A stretch of DNA of 34,056 bases from Acidimicrobiales bacterium. GTDB lineage: Bacteria; Actinomycetota; Acidimicrobiia; Acidimicrobiales; UBA8592. The stretch spans positions 1-34,056 of the forward strand of contig JASLWO010000053.1 of the NCBI GenBank assembly GCA_030740795.1, written 5' to 3'. Positions 8,921-17,243 of the stretch are shown in pieces. Both the position numbers and the translations under genes were made by a program. The notes under the pieces are model-generated. The model saw only the letters and a program-made list of their open reading frames with translations. It searched no databases and was not told the origin of the DNA. Numbering within the stretch: position 1 is the stretch's first letter; each line of letters opens with the position of its first letter.

Positions 8921-9460
8921 ATGTCCCGCATAGGAAAAACCCCAATTGAAATTAAGGCAGGTGTCGAAATTTCTATTAGTGAAACGGTGATAGAAATTAA
9001 AGGACCTAAAGGATCTTTAACCCAAGAAATACCCGAAGGGATTGGCGTAGAGAAACAAGAGGATAATTTACATGTCACTCGATCAAATGACTTGAGAGAG
9101 AGTAAAGCACTTCATGGCCTCACCCGATCTCTTATAAATAACATGGTTATTGGAGTAACTGATGGCTATCAAAAAGAGTTAGAACTTGTTGGGGTAGGTT
9201 ACCGTGCCCAAGCAAAAGGGAAGAATGCACTTGAACTCCAACTAGGTTTCAGTCACCCAGTTAAGGTTTCTGCACCTGAAGGGATTGAATTCGACGTTCC
9301 ATCACAAACCGAAATAAACATCTCCGGAATCGATAAGCAGGTAGTAGGTCAGGTTGCTGCAGATATAAGGGCTTTAAAGAAACCTGAACCTTATAAAGGC
9401 AAGGGTATACGTTATGTTGGCGAGCGGATAATACGAAAAGCCGGAAAGACAGCAAAGTAG
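8921..9460 (+). CDS. rplF: 50S ribosomal protein L6 (uL6)
   Basis: L6 binds the sarcin-ricin loop region near the factor-binding site. The ATG at 8921 gives the canonical MSRIGKTPIEI N-terminus and has AGAAGGAA upstream; the same frame is open further upstream into rpsH but that would add 24 non-conserved residues. The 179-residue product shows the two L6 repeats, the GVTDGYQKELELVGVGYRAQ segment and the C-terminal signature IRALKKPEPYKGKGIRYVGE. Normal length. Confidence 0.96.
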   Translation: MSRIGKTPIEIKAGVEISISETVIEIKGPKGSLTQEIPEGIGVEKQEDNLHVTRSNDLRESKALHGLTRSLINNMVIGVTDGYQKELELVGVGYRAQAKGKNALELQLGFSHPVKVSAPEGIEFDVPSQTEINISGIDKQVVGQVAADIRALKKPEPYKGKGIRYVGERIIRKAGKTAK

Positions 9461-9466
9461 GATCTT

Positions 9467-9832
9467 ATGGTTGATACAGCAAAGCATAAACGACAAGGAA
9501 GGATCCGTCGTCATAATCGACTACGGCGGAAAATTCACGGAACAAGTACAAGGCCAAGATTGGCTGTTTTCCGATCAAATCGTCACATTTCAGCTCAGAT
9601 CATTGATGATGGGCAAGGGAATACAATCGTTGCGGCTTCAAGCCTGGAACTAGAAATCCGTTCAGGTAACACCGGCAGTAAGGAAGCAGCAACCAAGGTC
9701 GGTCAACTTATTGGTGAACGAGCTAAAGCTGCGGGAATTACCAGCATCGTGTTTGATCGAGGTGGGCTTAAATATCATGGAAGAGTTGCAGCAGTAGCAG
9801 AAGCAGCGAGAGAGTCAGGATTGGAATTCTAA
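9467..9832 (+). CDS. rplR: 50S ribosomal protein L18 (uL18)
   Basis: L18 binds 5S rRNA with L5. The 121-residue protein has the basic N-terminus ([19 protein letters not shown]), the [20 protein letters not shown] strand and the [26 protein letters not shown] end, all typical. The stop overlaps the rpsE start by one base (TAATG). Confidence 0.97.
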   Translation: MVDTAKHKRQGRIRRHNRLRRKIHGTSTRPRLAVFRSNRHISAQIIDDGQGNTIVAASSLELEIRSGNTGSKEAATKVGQLIGERAKAAGITSIVFDRGGLKYHGRVAAVAEAARESGLEF

Positions 9833-10398
9833 TGGAACAAAACGAAGAGAAAGCACCTGGTGAGTTACGTGACTCAAGGGTGATACATATCAATCGTGTT
9901 GCAAAAGTTGTAAAGGGAGGTAGGAGATTCTCCTTTACTGCCCTTGTAGTAATAGGCGATGGCGCTGGCCGTGTCGGCTTGGGTTATGGAAAGGCTAAGG
10001 AGGTACCTTTAGCTATTCAAAAAGGAACCGAGGAAGCAAAGCGTAATATTTTCAGAGTGGCTATGGCTGGTTCAACTGTAACGCATCCTGTTATCGGTGA
10101 AACAGGAGCAGGTCGAGTCCTTCTTAAGCCTGCTGCCCCTGGAACCGGTGTGATCGCAGGTGGAGCAGCGAGAATAATACTTGAAGAAGCTGGAATCCGA
10201 GATGTTCTTTGTAAGTCACTGGGGTCGCCAAATCATATTAACGTTGCGCGAGCAACTATTGATGGGCTAGCGAATCTTAGACGACCTGATGAAATTGCAA
10301 AACTTAGAGGATTAGCAGCAGAAGAATTTGTTCCAACTGGGATGTTGGATGCATATAAAGAATCTGAACGAAACGTTCGGGAACTAGAGAAGAGTTAG
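9832..10398 (+). CDS. rpsE: 30S ribosomal protein S5 (uS5)
   Basis: S5 contributes to decoding accuracy and to the mRNA entry helicase with S3 and S4. The 188-residue product has an acidic leader, then the dsRNA-binding fold ([33 protein letters not shown]) and the C-terminal domain with [19 protein letters not shown] and [18 protein letters not shown]. Normal for the family; coupled to rplR by a one-base overlap. Confidence 0.97.
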   Translation: MEQNEEKAPGELRDSRVIHINRVAKVVKGGRRFSFTALVVIGDGAGRVGLGYGKAKEVPLAIQKGTEEAKRNIFRVAMAGSTVTHPVIGETGAGRVLLKPAAPGTGVIAGGAARIILEEAGIRDVLCKSLGSPNHINVARATIDGLANLRRPDEIAKLRGLAAEEFVPTGMLDAYKESERNVRELEKS

Positions 10399-10400
10399 TA

Positions 10401-10580
10401 ATGGCACTAAAAGTAACTCAAATACGTTCGTCAATAGGGACGAAACCGAAACAAAGAGGGACATTACGTGCTCTAGGGTTAGGTCGAATTGGGAAATCCC
10501 ATGTGTTGCCTGACAAGCCAGAAATACGCGGAATGATTAACACAGTCCCTCATCTTGTGGACGTTGAAGAGGTTTCTTAA
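10401..10580 (+). CDS. rpmD: 50S ribosomal protein L30 (uL30)
   Basis: L30 is a small large-subunit protein absent from some lineages. The 59-residue frame from ATG 10401 to TAA 10578-10580 reads MALKVTQIRSSIGTKPKQR, then TLRALGLGRIGKSHVLPD and MINTVPHLVDVEEV, an unmistakable L30. It lies 2 bases after rpsE and 18 bases before rplO, the standard spc-operon position. Confidence 0.96.
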   Translation: MALKVTQIRSSIGTKPKQRGTLRALGLGRIGKSHVLPDKPEIRGMINTVPHLVDVEEVS

Positions 10581-10598
10581 AAATTTCGAGAGGAAAAA

Positions 10599-11087
10599 AT
10601 GAAAATTCATGATTTACAACCACCTGCAGGGTCAAATAGACGACCCAAGCGTGTTGCTAGAGGTATCGGCGGTAAAGGTGGGAAGACGGCAGGTAGGGGA
10701 TCTAAAGGTCAACGAGCTCGAAACACAGTCCGAGTGGGTTTTGAGGGTGGTCAGAATCCTTTGCACCTAAGGCTTCCTAAACTTCGAGGTTTTAATAACC
10801 CATTTAGAGTTGAATATCAGGTTATTAATCTAGACACAATCGTTGAAACTGGGCTTACTGAAATAACCCCACAGTTATTGCATGAAAAAGGTTTGGTCCG
10901 TAAGAATGCTCTTGTAAAAATTCTAGGGCGCGGAGAAATTAGCACTAAAGTTGACGTCTCAGTACACGCAATCTCCAAATCTGCACAAGAAAGCATTACG
11001 GCGGCGGGAGGGTCAATTACGATACTTCCAAAACCATGGGGAGATGGAAGACCGCCCGCAAAGGGAAATGCGCTTACCAACCGATGA
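10599..11087 (+). CDS. rplO: 50S ribosomal protein L15 (uL15)
   Basis: L15 is a late-assembly large-subunit protein with a long extended Gly/Arg-rich N-terminus. The 162-residue product shows it: KRVARGIGGKGGKTAGRGSKGQRAR, then FEGGQNPLHLRLPKLRGFNNPF (in parts), and the globular C-terminal domain with VKILGRGEISTKVDVSVHAISKSA. AGAGGAAAAA precedes the ATG. It is slightly longer than the E. coli protein at the C-terminus. secY follows after 31 bases. Confidence 0.96.
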   Translation: MKIHDLQPPAGSNRRPKRVARGIGGKGGKTAGRGSKGQRARNTVRVGFEGGQNPLHLRLPKLRGFNNPFRVEYQVINLDTIVETGLTEITPQLLHEKGLVRKNALVKILGRGEISTKVDVSVHAISKSAQESITAAGGSITILPKPWGDGRPPAKGNALTNR

Positions 11088-11118
11088 GACAGAATACTTG
11101 ATCAGGTAGGATAACTTT

Positions 11119-12468
11119 ATGGCAGCCAGCATTTTAAATATGTTTCGGGTTGAAGACTTACGGAACAAAGTTCTCTTCACATTAGGAATGTTGGCGTTGT
11201 ACCGTGTTGGGTGTTTTATCCCAGCGCCAGGTATTGATATTGACGCTATACAACTACTAAAAGAAACAACTGACGAAAATGGTGGGGCATTAGCATTCCT
11301 AAGATTGTTTTCAGGAGGTGCACTGACCCAGTTCGCTATTTTCGCCCTCGGAATAATGCCTTATATTACAGCTTCAATAATCATGCAGATACTTGGTGTG
11401 GTAATACCACGAGTTGAACAATGGCAGCAAATGGGCGCAGTTGGTCAGAGAAAAATTACGCAAGCCACACGATATTTGACGATAGGTATTGCTTTGATTC
11501 AATCAACTGCATTTGCGTTCCTTTTCCACAACGGCGGAGGCGGGTTTGGTAGTGGTCCCAGCAGCGGAACCCAACTCGACCTTCTTCCTAAATTCACGGC
11601 ACCCCGAGTGGCACTCGTAGTTCTAACTCTCACAGCAGGAACTGCCTTACTCATGTGGATGGGAGAGTTGATTAGCCAAAAGGGTATCGGTAATGGAATG
11701 TCGTTAATCATTTTCGCTTCTGTAGTCTCTTCTCTGCCAAACCAAGGGGCGCTCGTTAGAACCGACGCTGGGACAGGCGGTTTAATAGGAGTAATGTTAT
11801 TGTTCGGTGCTTTGCTAGTCGGCATAGTTTTCGTAGAACAAGGCCAACGAAGAATTCCAGTGCAATTTGCCAAACGGGTAGTAGGCCGGAAACAGTACGG
11901 TGGGCAAAGCACCTACATCCCTTTAAAAGTTAACCAGTCCGGCGTTATCCCAATTATCTTCGCCAGCTCAGTTCTATATTTACCGCAATTACTGGTATCG
12001 GTACTCCCCTCAGATAACGATCCAGCAAACAAAACATGGGGAGAATCAATTCAGAGTTGGATCGACAGTAATCTCGTTGTAAGTGATAGCCCCTTTTACC
12101 TCCTCTTCTTCGGTCTTCTAATTGTGGGATTCTCATATTTCTACACTGCTATAACCTTCGACCCTGTTAAACAGGCTGACAATATCCGTAAACAAGGCGG
12201 ATTTATCCCAGGAATTAGGCCTGGGCCCCAAACAGAGCGTTACCTCAGCAAGATCCTGAATCGGATTACGTTAGCTGGAGCTATTTTCATAGCGCTAGTA
12301 GCTTTAGCCCCGACCTTTATTCTCGCAAAAGTACTTGACCAAGGAAATGTTGGGCAAGTCTCTTTCGGAGGTATTTCAATTTTGATCGCTGTAGGTGTCG
12401 CTTTGGAAACTATGAAACAAATTGACAGCCAACTCATGATGAGAAATTACGAAGGTTTCCTAAAATAA
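11119..12468 (+). CDS. secY: Preprotein translocase subunit SecY
   Basis: SecY forms the protein-conducting channel of the inner membrane with SecE and SecG. The 449-residue product has about ten hydrophobic segments. Recognisable features are the first helix after FRVEDLRNKVLFTLGMLALYRVG, the plug region near FLRLFSGGALTQFAIFALGIMPYITASI (in parts), the cytoplasmic loop EQGQRRIPVQFAKR (C4 loop) and KQGGFIPGIRPG before TM9, with YEGFLK at the end. Linkage to rplO and adk is the usual spc-operon order. Length matches the family. Confidence 0.97.
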   Translation: MAASILNMFRVEDLRNKVLFTLGMLALYRVGCFIPAPGIDIDAIQLLKETTDENGGALAFLRLFSGGALTQFAIFALGIMPYITASIIMQILGVVIPRVEQWQQMGAVGQRKITQATRYLTIGIALIQSTAFAFLFHNGGGGFGSGPSSGTQLDLLPKFTAPRVALVVLTLTAGTALLMWMGELISQKGIGNGMSLIIFASVVSSLPNQGALVRTDAGTGGLIGVMLLFGALLVGIVFVEQGQRRIPVQFAKRVVGRKQYGGQSTYIPLKVNQSGVIPIIFASSVLYLPQLLVSVLPSDNDPANKTWGESIQSWIDSNLVVSDSPFYLLFFGLLIVGFSYFYTAITFDPVKQADNIRKQGGFIPGIRPGPQTERYLSKILNRITLAGAIFIALVALAPTFILAKVLDQGNVGQVSFGGISILIAVGVALETMKQIDSQLMMRNYEGFLK

Positions 12469-12498
12469 ATCGAGAATTCATTCATCAGAAAGGCAAAC

Positions 12499-13059
12499 AT
12501 GACACTCGGGATGGTCATATTAGGACGACAAGGTTCAGGTAAAGGAACACAAGCTATCCGTATCGCTGAACGTTTTGGGGTCATACATATTTCGACAGGA
12601 GACATGCTTCGAGCAGCTGTCAAAGAAGGAACCAAATTAGGTTTACAAGCGAAAGACATTATGGATGCTGGCGGATTGGTACCAGATAACGTAATCAGCG
12701 GGATAGTGGAGGAAAGGCTAGCGGAAGAAGATGTTGTTGAGTCCGGTTTTCTTCTTGATGGTTACCCTCGAACAGCCGGACAGGCACTGGACCTCCGGTC
12801 TTTCGCTCATGAAAATTTACAATTGGCAATCAACCTAGATGTATCTATTGAAGAAGTCACAGAACGAATGCTTAACCGCGGTCGTGAAGACGACACAGAA
12901 GAAGCGATAGCTAGACGGCTAGAACTTTATGAAGCTGAGACAGCTCCCCTTCTTAAATGGTTCATAGATGAAGGGATCCTCTGCGTTATAGATGGCCGAG
13001 GCACAGAAATAGAAGTATACGCACGGATAGTTGATGCCATAGAAGGCAAACTTCAATGA
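12499..13059 (+). CDS. adk: Adenylate kinase, short form
   Basis: Converts AMP and ATP to two ADP in the cytoplasm. The 186-residue protein has the P-loop GRQGSGKGTQ, the AMP-binding STGDMLRAAV, and DGYPRTAGQA (with the usual Phe of DGFPR replaced by Tyr). The LID is the short form: NRGREDDTEEAIARRL follows directly without the zinc or long LID insertion, as in mycobacterial and eukaryotic cytosolic enzymes. It is preceded by secY as usual, but map, which commonly follows, is missing. Confidence 0.96.
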   Translation: MTLGMVILGRQGSGKGTQAIRIAERFGVIHISTGDMLRAAVKEGTKLGLQAKDIMDAGGLVPDNVISGIVEERLAEEDVVESGFLLDGYPRTAGQALDLRSFAHENLQLAINLDVSIEEVTERMLNRGREDDTEEAIARRLELYEAETAPLLKWFIDEGILCVIDGRGTEIEVYARIVDAIEGKLQ

Positions 13060-13191
13060 CAGGAAATATAAAGATAATCAAAGGGTTATTGGTTGGGGAG
13101 TGCCTTTATTGGCGGTAGGATTTCCTCTTGGCTTAGCGCGCATTTATACGCGCTAAAAGAACCCCAAAAAAGCAGGAAAAGGAGATAGGCA
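13060..13191 (+). promoter_or_regulatory. adk-infA spacer in place of map, with hairpin
   Basis: This 132-bp stretch takes the position where many actinobacteria have the methionine aminopeptidase gene. No recognisable remnant of map is left. It contains an 8-bp perfect stem TTAGCGCG (13133-13140) and CGCGCTAA (13149-13156) with an 8-base loop, followed by A-rich sequence rather than a T-run, so a classical terminator on the plus strand is unlikely. It ends with AGGAG (13180-13184), the Shine-Dalgarno site for infA. Confidence 0.5.
13133..13156. other. 8-bp perfect hairpin upstream of infA
   Basis: TTAGCGCG and CGCGCTAA pair perfectly around the loop CATTTATA. The stem is GC-rich against an AT-rich background. 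It may be an RNA processing site, an attenuator or a regulatory leader of infA; no T-tract follows on the plus strand. Confidence 0.5.
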
Positions 13192-13416
13192 CTGGCTAAA
13201 TCAAAAGAAGACGCGATTGTCATGGAAGGAACGGTTGTAGAACCGCTCCCAAATGCTATGTTTCGCGTTGAACTCGAGAATGGTCATAAGGTTCTTGCTC
13301 ATATCTCAGGGAAAATGAGAATGCACTACATACGAATTCTCCCCGGAGATAAAGTTCAAGTTGAACTCACTCCATATGATCTTGAGCGAGGTCGAATAAC
13401 CTATCGATACAAATAG
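13192..13416 (+). CDS. infA: Translation initiation factor IF-1, CTG start
   Basis: IF-1 blocks the A site during initiation and is a one-domain OB-fold protein. Reading from CTG at 13192 gives (M)[17 protein letters not shown], the canonical IF-1 N-terminus, 74 residues in total. An in-frame TAG at 13186-13188 closes the frame just upstream, so the only possible starts are CTG 13192, ATT 13216 and ATG 13222. The ATG would remove ten residues including the conserved AK...AI(V/E) leader. AGGAG at 13180-13184 is 7 bases from the CTG, ideal spacing. The core shows [20 protein letters not shown] and [26 protein letters not shown] (in parts). It is followed by rpmJ as usual. Confidence 0.93.
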   Translation: MAKSKEDAIVMEGTVVEPLPNAMFRVELENGHKVLAHISGKMRMHYIRILPGDKVQVELTPYDLERGRITYRYK

Positions 13417-13437
13417 TGTCAGTTTCCAGAGGAAAAG

Positions 13438-13551
13438 ATGAAAGTTAGAACAAGCGTGAAAAGAATGTGTGACAAGTGCCGCGTGATTCGTAGGCATGGA
13501 GTTGTTCGCGTTATCTGTTCAAACCCTCGCCACAAGCAGAGGCAAGGTTAA
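13438..13551 (+). CDS. rpmJ: 50S ribosomal protein L36, zinc form (bL36)
   Basis: The 37-codon frame from ATG 13438 to TAA 13549-13551 reads [19 protein letters not shown] and ends [10 protein letters not shown]. The zinc ligands Cys11, Cys14, Cys27 and His32 are all present, so this is the zinc-binding type. L36 is a late-assembly protein of the large subunit. GAGGAAAAG precedes the start. Position between infA and rpsM is canonical. Confidence 0.96.
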   Translation: MKVRTSVKRMCDKCRVIRRHGVVRVICSNPRHKQRQG

Positions 13552-13553
13552 CA

Positions 13554-13931
13554 ATGGCACGAATTGCTGGAGTAGACATCCCTCGAGAAAAAAGAACCGT
13601 TATCTCACTCACTTACATCTATGGGATAGGGAGAACTCTTGCCTCCCATGTTTGCGAAGCTACAGAGATAAATGAAGAAACTCGAGTCATGAATCTCACC
13701 GATGAAGAAGTGGCTAAATTGCGAAGCTACATAGAAGGCGAGCTACGTGTTGAGGGTGACCTCAGAAGAGAAGTAGCGCAGGATATAAAAAGAAAAATGG
13801 AAATAGGGTGCTACCAAGGTATTCGTCACCGAAAAGGTCTTCCGGTCCGCGGGCAGAGAACTCATACGAATGCTCGAACTCGCAAAGGTCCGAAAAAAAC
13901 AATCGCAGGGAAGAAAAAGGTTCTTAAGTAA
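13554..13931 (+). CDS. rpsM: 30S ribosomal protein S13 (uS13)
   Basis: S13 contacts the P-site tRNA and forms bridges to L5. The 125-residue product begins [14 protein letters not shown], has the helix-two-turn-helix pattern ([13 protein letters not shown]) and the basic C-terminal tail with [21 protein letters not shown]. The family length is normal. It lies 2 bases after rpmJ. Confidence 0.97.
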   Translation: MARIAGVDIPREKRTVISLTYIYGIGRTLASHVCEATEINEETRVMNLTDEEVAKLRSYIEGELRVEGDLRREVAQDIKRKMEIGCYQGIRHRKGLPVRGQRTHTNARTRKGPKKTIAGKKKVLK

Positions 13932-13933
13932 AT

Positions 13934-14332
13934 ATGTCAACGCAAAATCCGGGTGTACGACGCACAAAGAAACGTGAACGCAAAAATATTGTTCACGGAG
14001 TGGCACACATAAAAAGTTCATTCAACAATACGATTGTTTCAATAAGTGATCAACAAGGTAATGTTCTTGCGTGGGCATCGGCAGGAAATGTTGGCTTTAA
14101 GGGATCTCGGAAAAGCACACCGTTCGCAGCACAACTTGCTGCTGAAGAATGCGCTCGGAAAGCAATGGAGCATGGGATTCGAAAGGTAGACGTTCAAGTC
14201 AAGGGTCCTGGATCCGGTCGCGAAACCGCTATCCGGTCTCTCCAAACTGCTGGGATAGAAGTAACGGGCATAAAGGACGTAACACCAGTACCCCATAATG
14301 GGTGCACAGTCATAAAGCGCCGGAGAGTCTGA
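13934..14332 (+). CDS. rpsK: 30S ribosomal protein S11 (uS11)
   Basis: S11 lies on the platform near the mRNA exit and the anti-Shine-Dalgarno helix. The 132-residue product shows [53 protein letters not shown] and the conserved end [18 protein letters not shown]. The start ATG at 13934 follows the rpsM stop by two bases. Confidence 0.97.
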   Translation: MSTQNPGVRRTKKRERKNIVHGVAHIKSSFNNTIVSISDQQGNVLAWASAGNVGFKGSRKSTPFAAQLAAEECARKAMEHGIRKVDVQVKGPGSGRETAIRSLQTAGIEVTGIKDVTPVPHNGCTVIKRRRV

Positions 14333-14333
14333 T

Positions 14334-14951
14334 ATGTCACGATATACAGGACCGAAAGCACGAGTATCACGTAGATTAGGTACAAATATATGGGGTACTA
14401 AAGGCGAAACTGACGCTCTAGAGAAAAGACCATATCCTCCAGGCGAGCATGGAAGAACTAGACGAAGAGGAAACTCTTCAGAATATTTAATCCAGTTGCA
14501 AGAGAAACAAAAAGCACGCTTCACTTATGGACTGACAGAACGACAATTTAGAAATATTTTTAAAGAAGCTAGTAGACGTGATGGGGTCACAGGCGACAAC
14601 ATGCTTCGCTACCTTGAGCTCCGTCTTGATAATTTCGTGTACCGAGCAGGTTGGGCATCAACACGCCCTCAAGCAAGGCAATTCGTGAATCATGGTCATG
14701 TCTCTGTTAATGGCCAACGCGTGGACATCCCAAGCTACCGTTTACGTAAAGGCGATGAAGTTACGCTCAGAGATAAGGCCAAAGGGATGATAGTGGTCCA
14801 GTGGAACAACGATGTTCTGGATCGCGAATCACCAGCATGGATGGATATGGTCGGAGATGGATTAGGAGCACTAGTTAGAGAACTCCCTATTCGTGAACAA
14901 ATCGATATTCCAATCCGTGAACAGCTCATAGTCGAGCTCTACAGCAAGTAA
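14334..14951 (+). CDS. rpsD: 30S ribosomal protein S4 (uS4)
   Basis: S4 nucleates small-subunit assembly and takes part in decoding fidelity. The 205-residue protein begins MSRYTGPKARVSRRLG and has an S4 RNA-binding domain (RLDNFVYRAGWASTRPQARQFVNHGHVSVNG in pieces, then RLRKGDEVTL). The N-terminal region lacks a clear four-Cys zinc site, so it is the zinc-free form. Gene position between rpsK and rpoA is standard. Confidence 0.97.
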   Translation: MSRYTGPKARVSRRLGTNIWGTKGETDALEKRPYPPGEHGRTRRRGNSSEYLIQLQEKQKARFTYGLTERQFRNIFKEASRRDGVTGDNMLRYLELRLDNFVYRAGWASTRPQARQFVNHGHVSVNGQRVDIPSYRLRKGDEVTLRDKAKGMIVVQWNNDVLDRESPAWMDMVGDGLGALVRELPIREQIDIPIREQLIVELYSK

Positions 14952-14985
14952 TCAATTAACTAAAATTCCTGTGAGGTAAAAAATA

Positions 14986-15927
14986 ATGCTTTTAATACAA
15001 CGACCAGAAATCAAGGCCCATGGAGAAGAGTCAGGTAACAAACAGAGTTTCCTGATTGCACCACTTGAACCAGGGTTTGGCCACACATTAGGTAACTCTT
15101 TACGGCGAACTCTTCTTTCATCCATTCCTGGTGCTGCTATCACCCATGTCTTGTTTGATAACGCAATACATGAATTTGATGTAGAGGAAGGAGTTATAGA
15201 GGACGTTCCTGATGTACTCCTTAATATTAAAGACTTAGTGGTAAGCTCCCAAAGCGAAGAAGCAGTAGTGCTTCGGTTGGAAGCCAATGGAGCTGGAGAA
15301 ATTACCGCTGGGCAATTTAGCCCTAACGCCGATGTGGAAATCCACAATCCAGATCTAGTCCTAGCAACTATCAGCGGCTCAGGTGAACTCGGTATGGATG
15401 TCACTATTCAACGTGGAAGAGGTTACGTTTCTGCAGAAGGGAATAAAGAGGCAAACAATTCTACTACCCAGATAGCGGTTGACTCAATCTTCTCACCAGT
15501 CCGCCGGGTAACATTTTCCGTTGAACCAACACGAGTAGAGCAATCAAATGATTTTGATTCCCTGATTCTAGAAATTGAAACAGATGGTTCAATGACGCCA
15601 GGAGACGCATTTGCTTCTGCAGGTGGGACTCTTGGAAACCTAGTTCAATTGGTTGCAGAGTGGAGTGAAGAACCTCAAGGACTCGAATTAACTGAAGTAG
15701 TAACCGGCACAGCTGGATCTCCGGATTTGGAACTCAACATTGAAGACCTTGAACTTTCAGAACGTCCTAACAATTGTCTAAAACGTGCCCAGATAAATAC
15801 AATTGGTGAATTGCTTCAAAAATCAGAAGCAGACCTACTAGCGATCACTAACTTTGGTCAAAAATCACTAGATGAGATAATTGACAAATTAGATGAGCGC
15901 GGGTTTACACTCGCATTAAGGGACTAG
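14986..15927 (+). CDS. rpoA: RNA polymerase subunit alpha
   Basis: The alpha dimer is the assembly platform of RNA polymerase and its C-terminal domain binds UP elements and activators. The 313-residue product has the alpha N-terminal domain with LEPGFGHTLGNSLRRTLLSSIPGAAIT, and an alpha C-terminal domain at about 250-313 with LELSERPNNCLKRAQINTIGELL and the NFGQKSLDEI helix (sequences given in pieces). The ATG at 14986 follows TGAGGTAAAAA. Length is normal. Confidence 0.97.
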   Translation: MLLIQRPEIKAHGEESGNKQSFLIAPLEPGFGHTLGNSLRRTLLSSIPGAAITHVLFDNAIHEFDVEEGVIEDVPDVLLNIKDLVVSSQSEEAVVLRLEANGAGEITAGQFSPNADVEIHNPDLVLATISGSGELGMDVTIQRGRGYVSAEGNKEANNSTTQIAVDSIFSPVRRVTFSVEPTRVEQSNDFDSLILEIETDGSMTPGDAFASAGGTLGNLVQLVAEWSEEPQGLELTEVVTGTAGSPDLELNIEDLELSERPNNCLKRAQINTIGELLQKSEADLLAITNFGQKSLDEIIDKLDERGFTLALRD

Positions 15928-15935
15928 GGACTATC

Positions 15936-16289
15936 ATGCCAGGAAAACCAAAGAAAGGGCGGCGCTTTGGAGGCAGTTCAGCACATCAGAAAGCAATTAT
16001 GGGTAATTTGGTTGCTTCTCTTATCGCCGCTGAAGCAATTGTCACAACAGAAGCCAAGGCTAAGGCAATGCGACCCGTCGCGGAAAAAATCATCACCAAA
16101 GCTAAGAAAGGTGGACTCCACAACCACCGTCAAATCCTCGCATTTCTTAGAGATCAAGAAATTGCAGATAAATTGATGGAGGACGTCGGTCCACGATACG
16201 CCGAAAGGCCGGGTGGGTACACGAGGATCCTAAAAGTCGGCCCACGATATGGCGATAATGCTCCGATGGCAAGAATAGAACTTGTCTAG
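15936..16289 (+). CDS. rplQ: 50S ribosomal protein L17 (bL17)
   Basis: L17 lies close to the tunnel exit. The 117-residue product begins MPGKPKKGRRFGGSSAHQKAIMGNL, close to the actinobacterial form, and contains EAIVTTEAKAKAMRPVAEKIIT and GGYTRILKVGPRYGDNAPMARIELV (in parts). It lies 8 bases after rpoA. A short imperfect hairpin (CTTGT 16281-16285 with ACAAG 16292-16296) spans its stop codon. Confidence 0.97.
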   Translation: MPGKPKKGRRFGGSSAHQKAIMGNLVASLIAAEAIVTTEAKAKAMRPVAEKIITKAKKGGLHNHRQILAFLRDQEIADKLMEDVGPRYAERPGGYTRILKVGPRYGDNAPMARIELV

Positions 16290-16335
16290 AAACAAGAGAA
16301 AACTCTGTAGTAGGTTTCAAACAAAGTGAGGTCTA

Positions 16336-17115
16336 ATGGTTTCACTACCTCAAGAAGGAATGAAACGATATAAAGCTTTCGTCACCTACGACGGGACTCC
16401 CTTTCATGGTTTTGCACCCAACCCTGATGTTGAAACAGTAGGCGGGAAAATCAGGGATTCCTTAGAGAAAGTACTTGGCAAAGAAACAAATATTACATGT
16501 GCTGGCCGCACAGATGCCGGAGTACATGCAGAGGGTCAGGTTATATCTTTCGATGCTGGCCCAATAGATGAAAAACAACTTGAAAGGTCGCTAAACCAAC
16601 TCTGTTCACCCCATATTGGGATTCGATCTTTAGAAGAAACAGATCCCACTTTTGATGCTCGATTTTCTGCAAAAAGCAGAACTTACCGATACCAGATTCT
16701 AAATCAAGATTACCCCGACCCTTTTCTACAAAGATTTGTATGGCACGTACATGACCATTTGGATACAGACTCAATGCAGACAGCATCTACAATGCTGATA
16801 GGAGAACACGACTTTAGCTCTTTTTGCAGAAAGAGGATAGTAAAGATTGATGGTCTCAAAACAGAAGCTTCATTAACCCGAGAAATACATTCAATAGAAG
16901 TTACAAAAAAAGAATCAAATATTATTGAAATCTGGATCACAGCTTCATCTTTTTGCCATCAGATGGTGCGCTCTATAACAGGAACCCTAGTGGATGTTGG
17001 CTTGGGTAAGACTGAGAGTTATACCATTACTTCAATCCTTGCTGAAAAAAATAGGAATGCTGCTGGAAGAGTAGCGCCACCTCAAGGTCTCACCCTTATG
17101 AAAGTTAAATATTAA
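16336..17115 (+). CDS. truA: tRNA pseudouridine(38-40) synthase TruA
   Basis: TruA converts uridines 38-40 of tRNA anticodon arms to pseudouridine. The 259-residue product has the catalytic motif AGRTDAGVHAEGQV with the nucleophile Asp60, the FHGF motif near residue 25, and the C-terminal FCHQMVRSITGTLVDVGLG segment. The chosen ATG at 16336 has GTGAGG upstream; an internal ATG at 16360 (MKRYKAFVTYDG) would also give a complete catalytic domain, so the start is not fully certain. Its place after rplQ is typical for actinobacteria. Confidence 0.94.
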   Translation: MVSLPQEGMKRYKAFVTYDGTPFHGFAPNPDVETVGGKIRDSLEKVLGKETNITCAGRTDAGVHAEGQVISFDAGPIDEKQLERSLNQLCSPHIGIRSLEETDPTFDARFSAKSRTYRYQILNQDYPDPFLQRFVWHVHDHLDTDSMQTASTMLIGEHDFSSFCRKRIVKIDGLKTEASLTREIHSIEVTKKESNIIEIWITASSFCHQMVRSITGTLVDVGLGKTESYTITSILAEKNRNAAGRVAPPQGLTLMKVKY

Positions 17116-17243
17116 AAAATATTCCTGCATTAAAATCCATGATGCCTACACATTTTGGTTGTTTAGGCGACTCTTTTACCGTATCGTAGATAGTTGCTTA
17201 GCGCAGATAACATGGGCTAAGGAATAGGGAACGAACGATATTT
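17116..17243 (+). promoter_or_regulatory. rplM leader region with candidate promoter and stem
   Basis: This 128-bp gap separates truA from rplM. TTGTTT (17159-17164) and TATCGT (17182-17187) are spaced by 17 bases and could be a promoter. Downstream, CTTAGC (17197-17202) pairs with GCTAAG (17216-17221) around a 13-base loop; one mismatch outward, TT/AA continues the stem. The structure ends 22 bases before the GTG start of rplM, near the AGGGAA that may serve as ribosome binding site. Autoregulation by L13 is known in several bacteria, so this could be the site; that is inference. Confidence 0.35.

Noticed and set aside
11499-11912. 137-codon open frame on the minus strand
   Set aside because: Antisense to secY; no recognisable domain.
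13222-13416. infA starting at ATG 13222
   Set aside because: It would remove the conserved IF-1 N-terminus and has no Shine-Dalgarno sequence at the correct distance.
14039-14524. 161-codon open frame on the minus strand
   Set aside because: It lies antisense to rpsK and rpsD, shows no family motif and has a composition expected for a shadow frame.
16281-16296. CTTGT/ACAAG stem over the rplQ stop codon as a terminator
   Set aside because: Short and without a T-run; only mentioned with rplQ.
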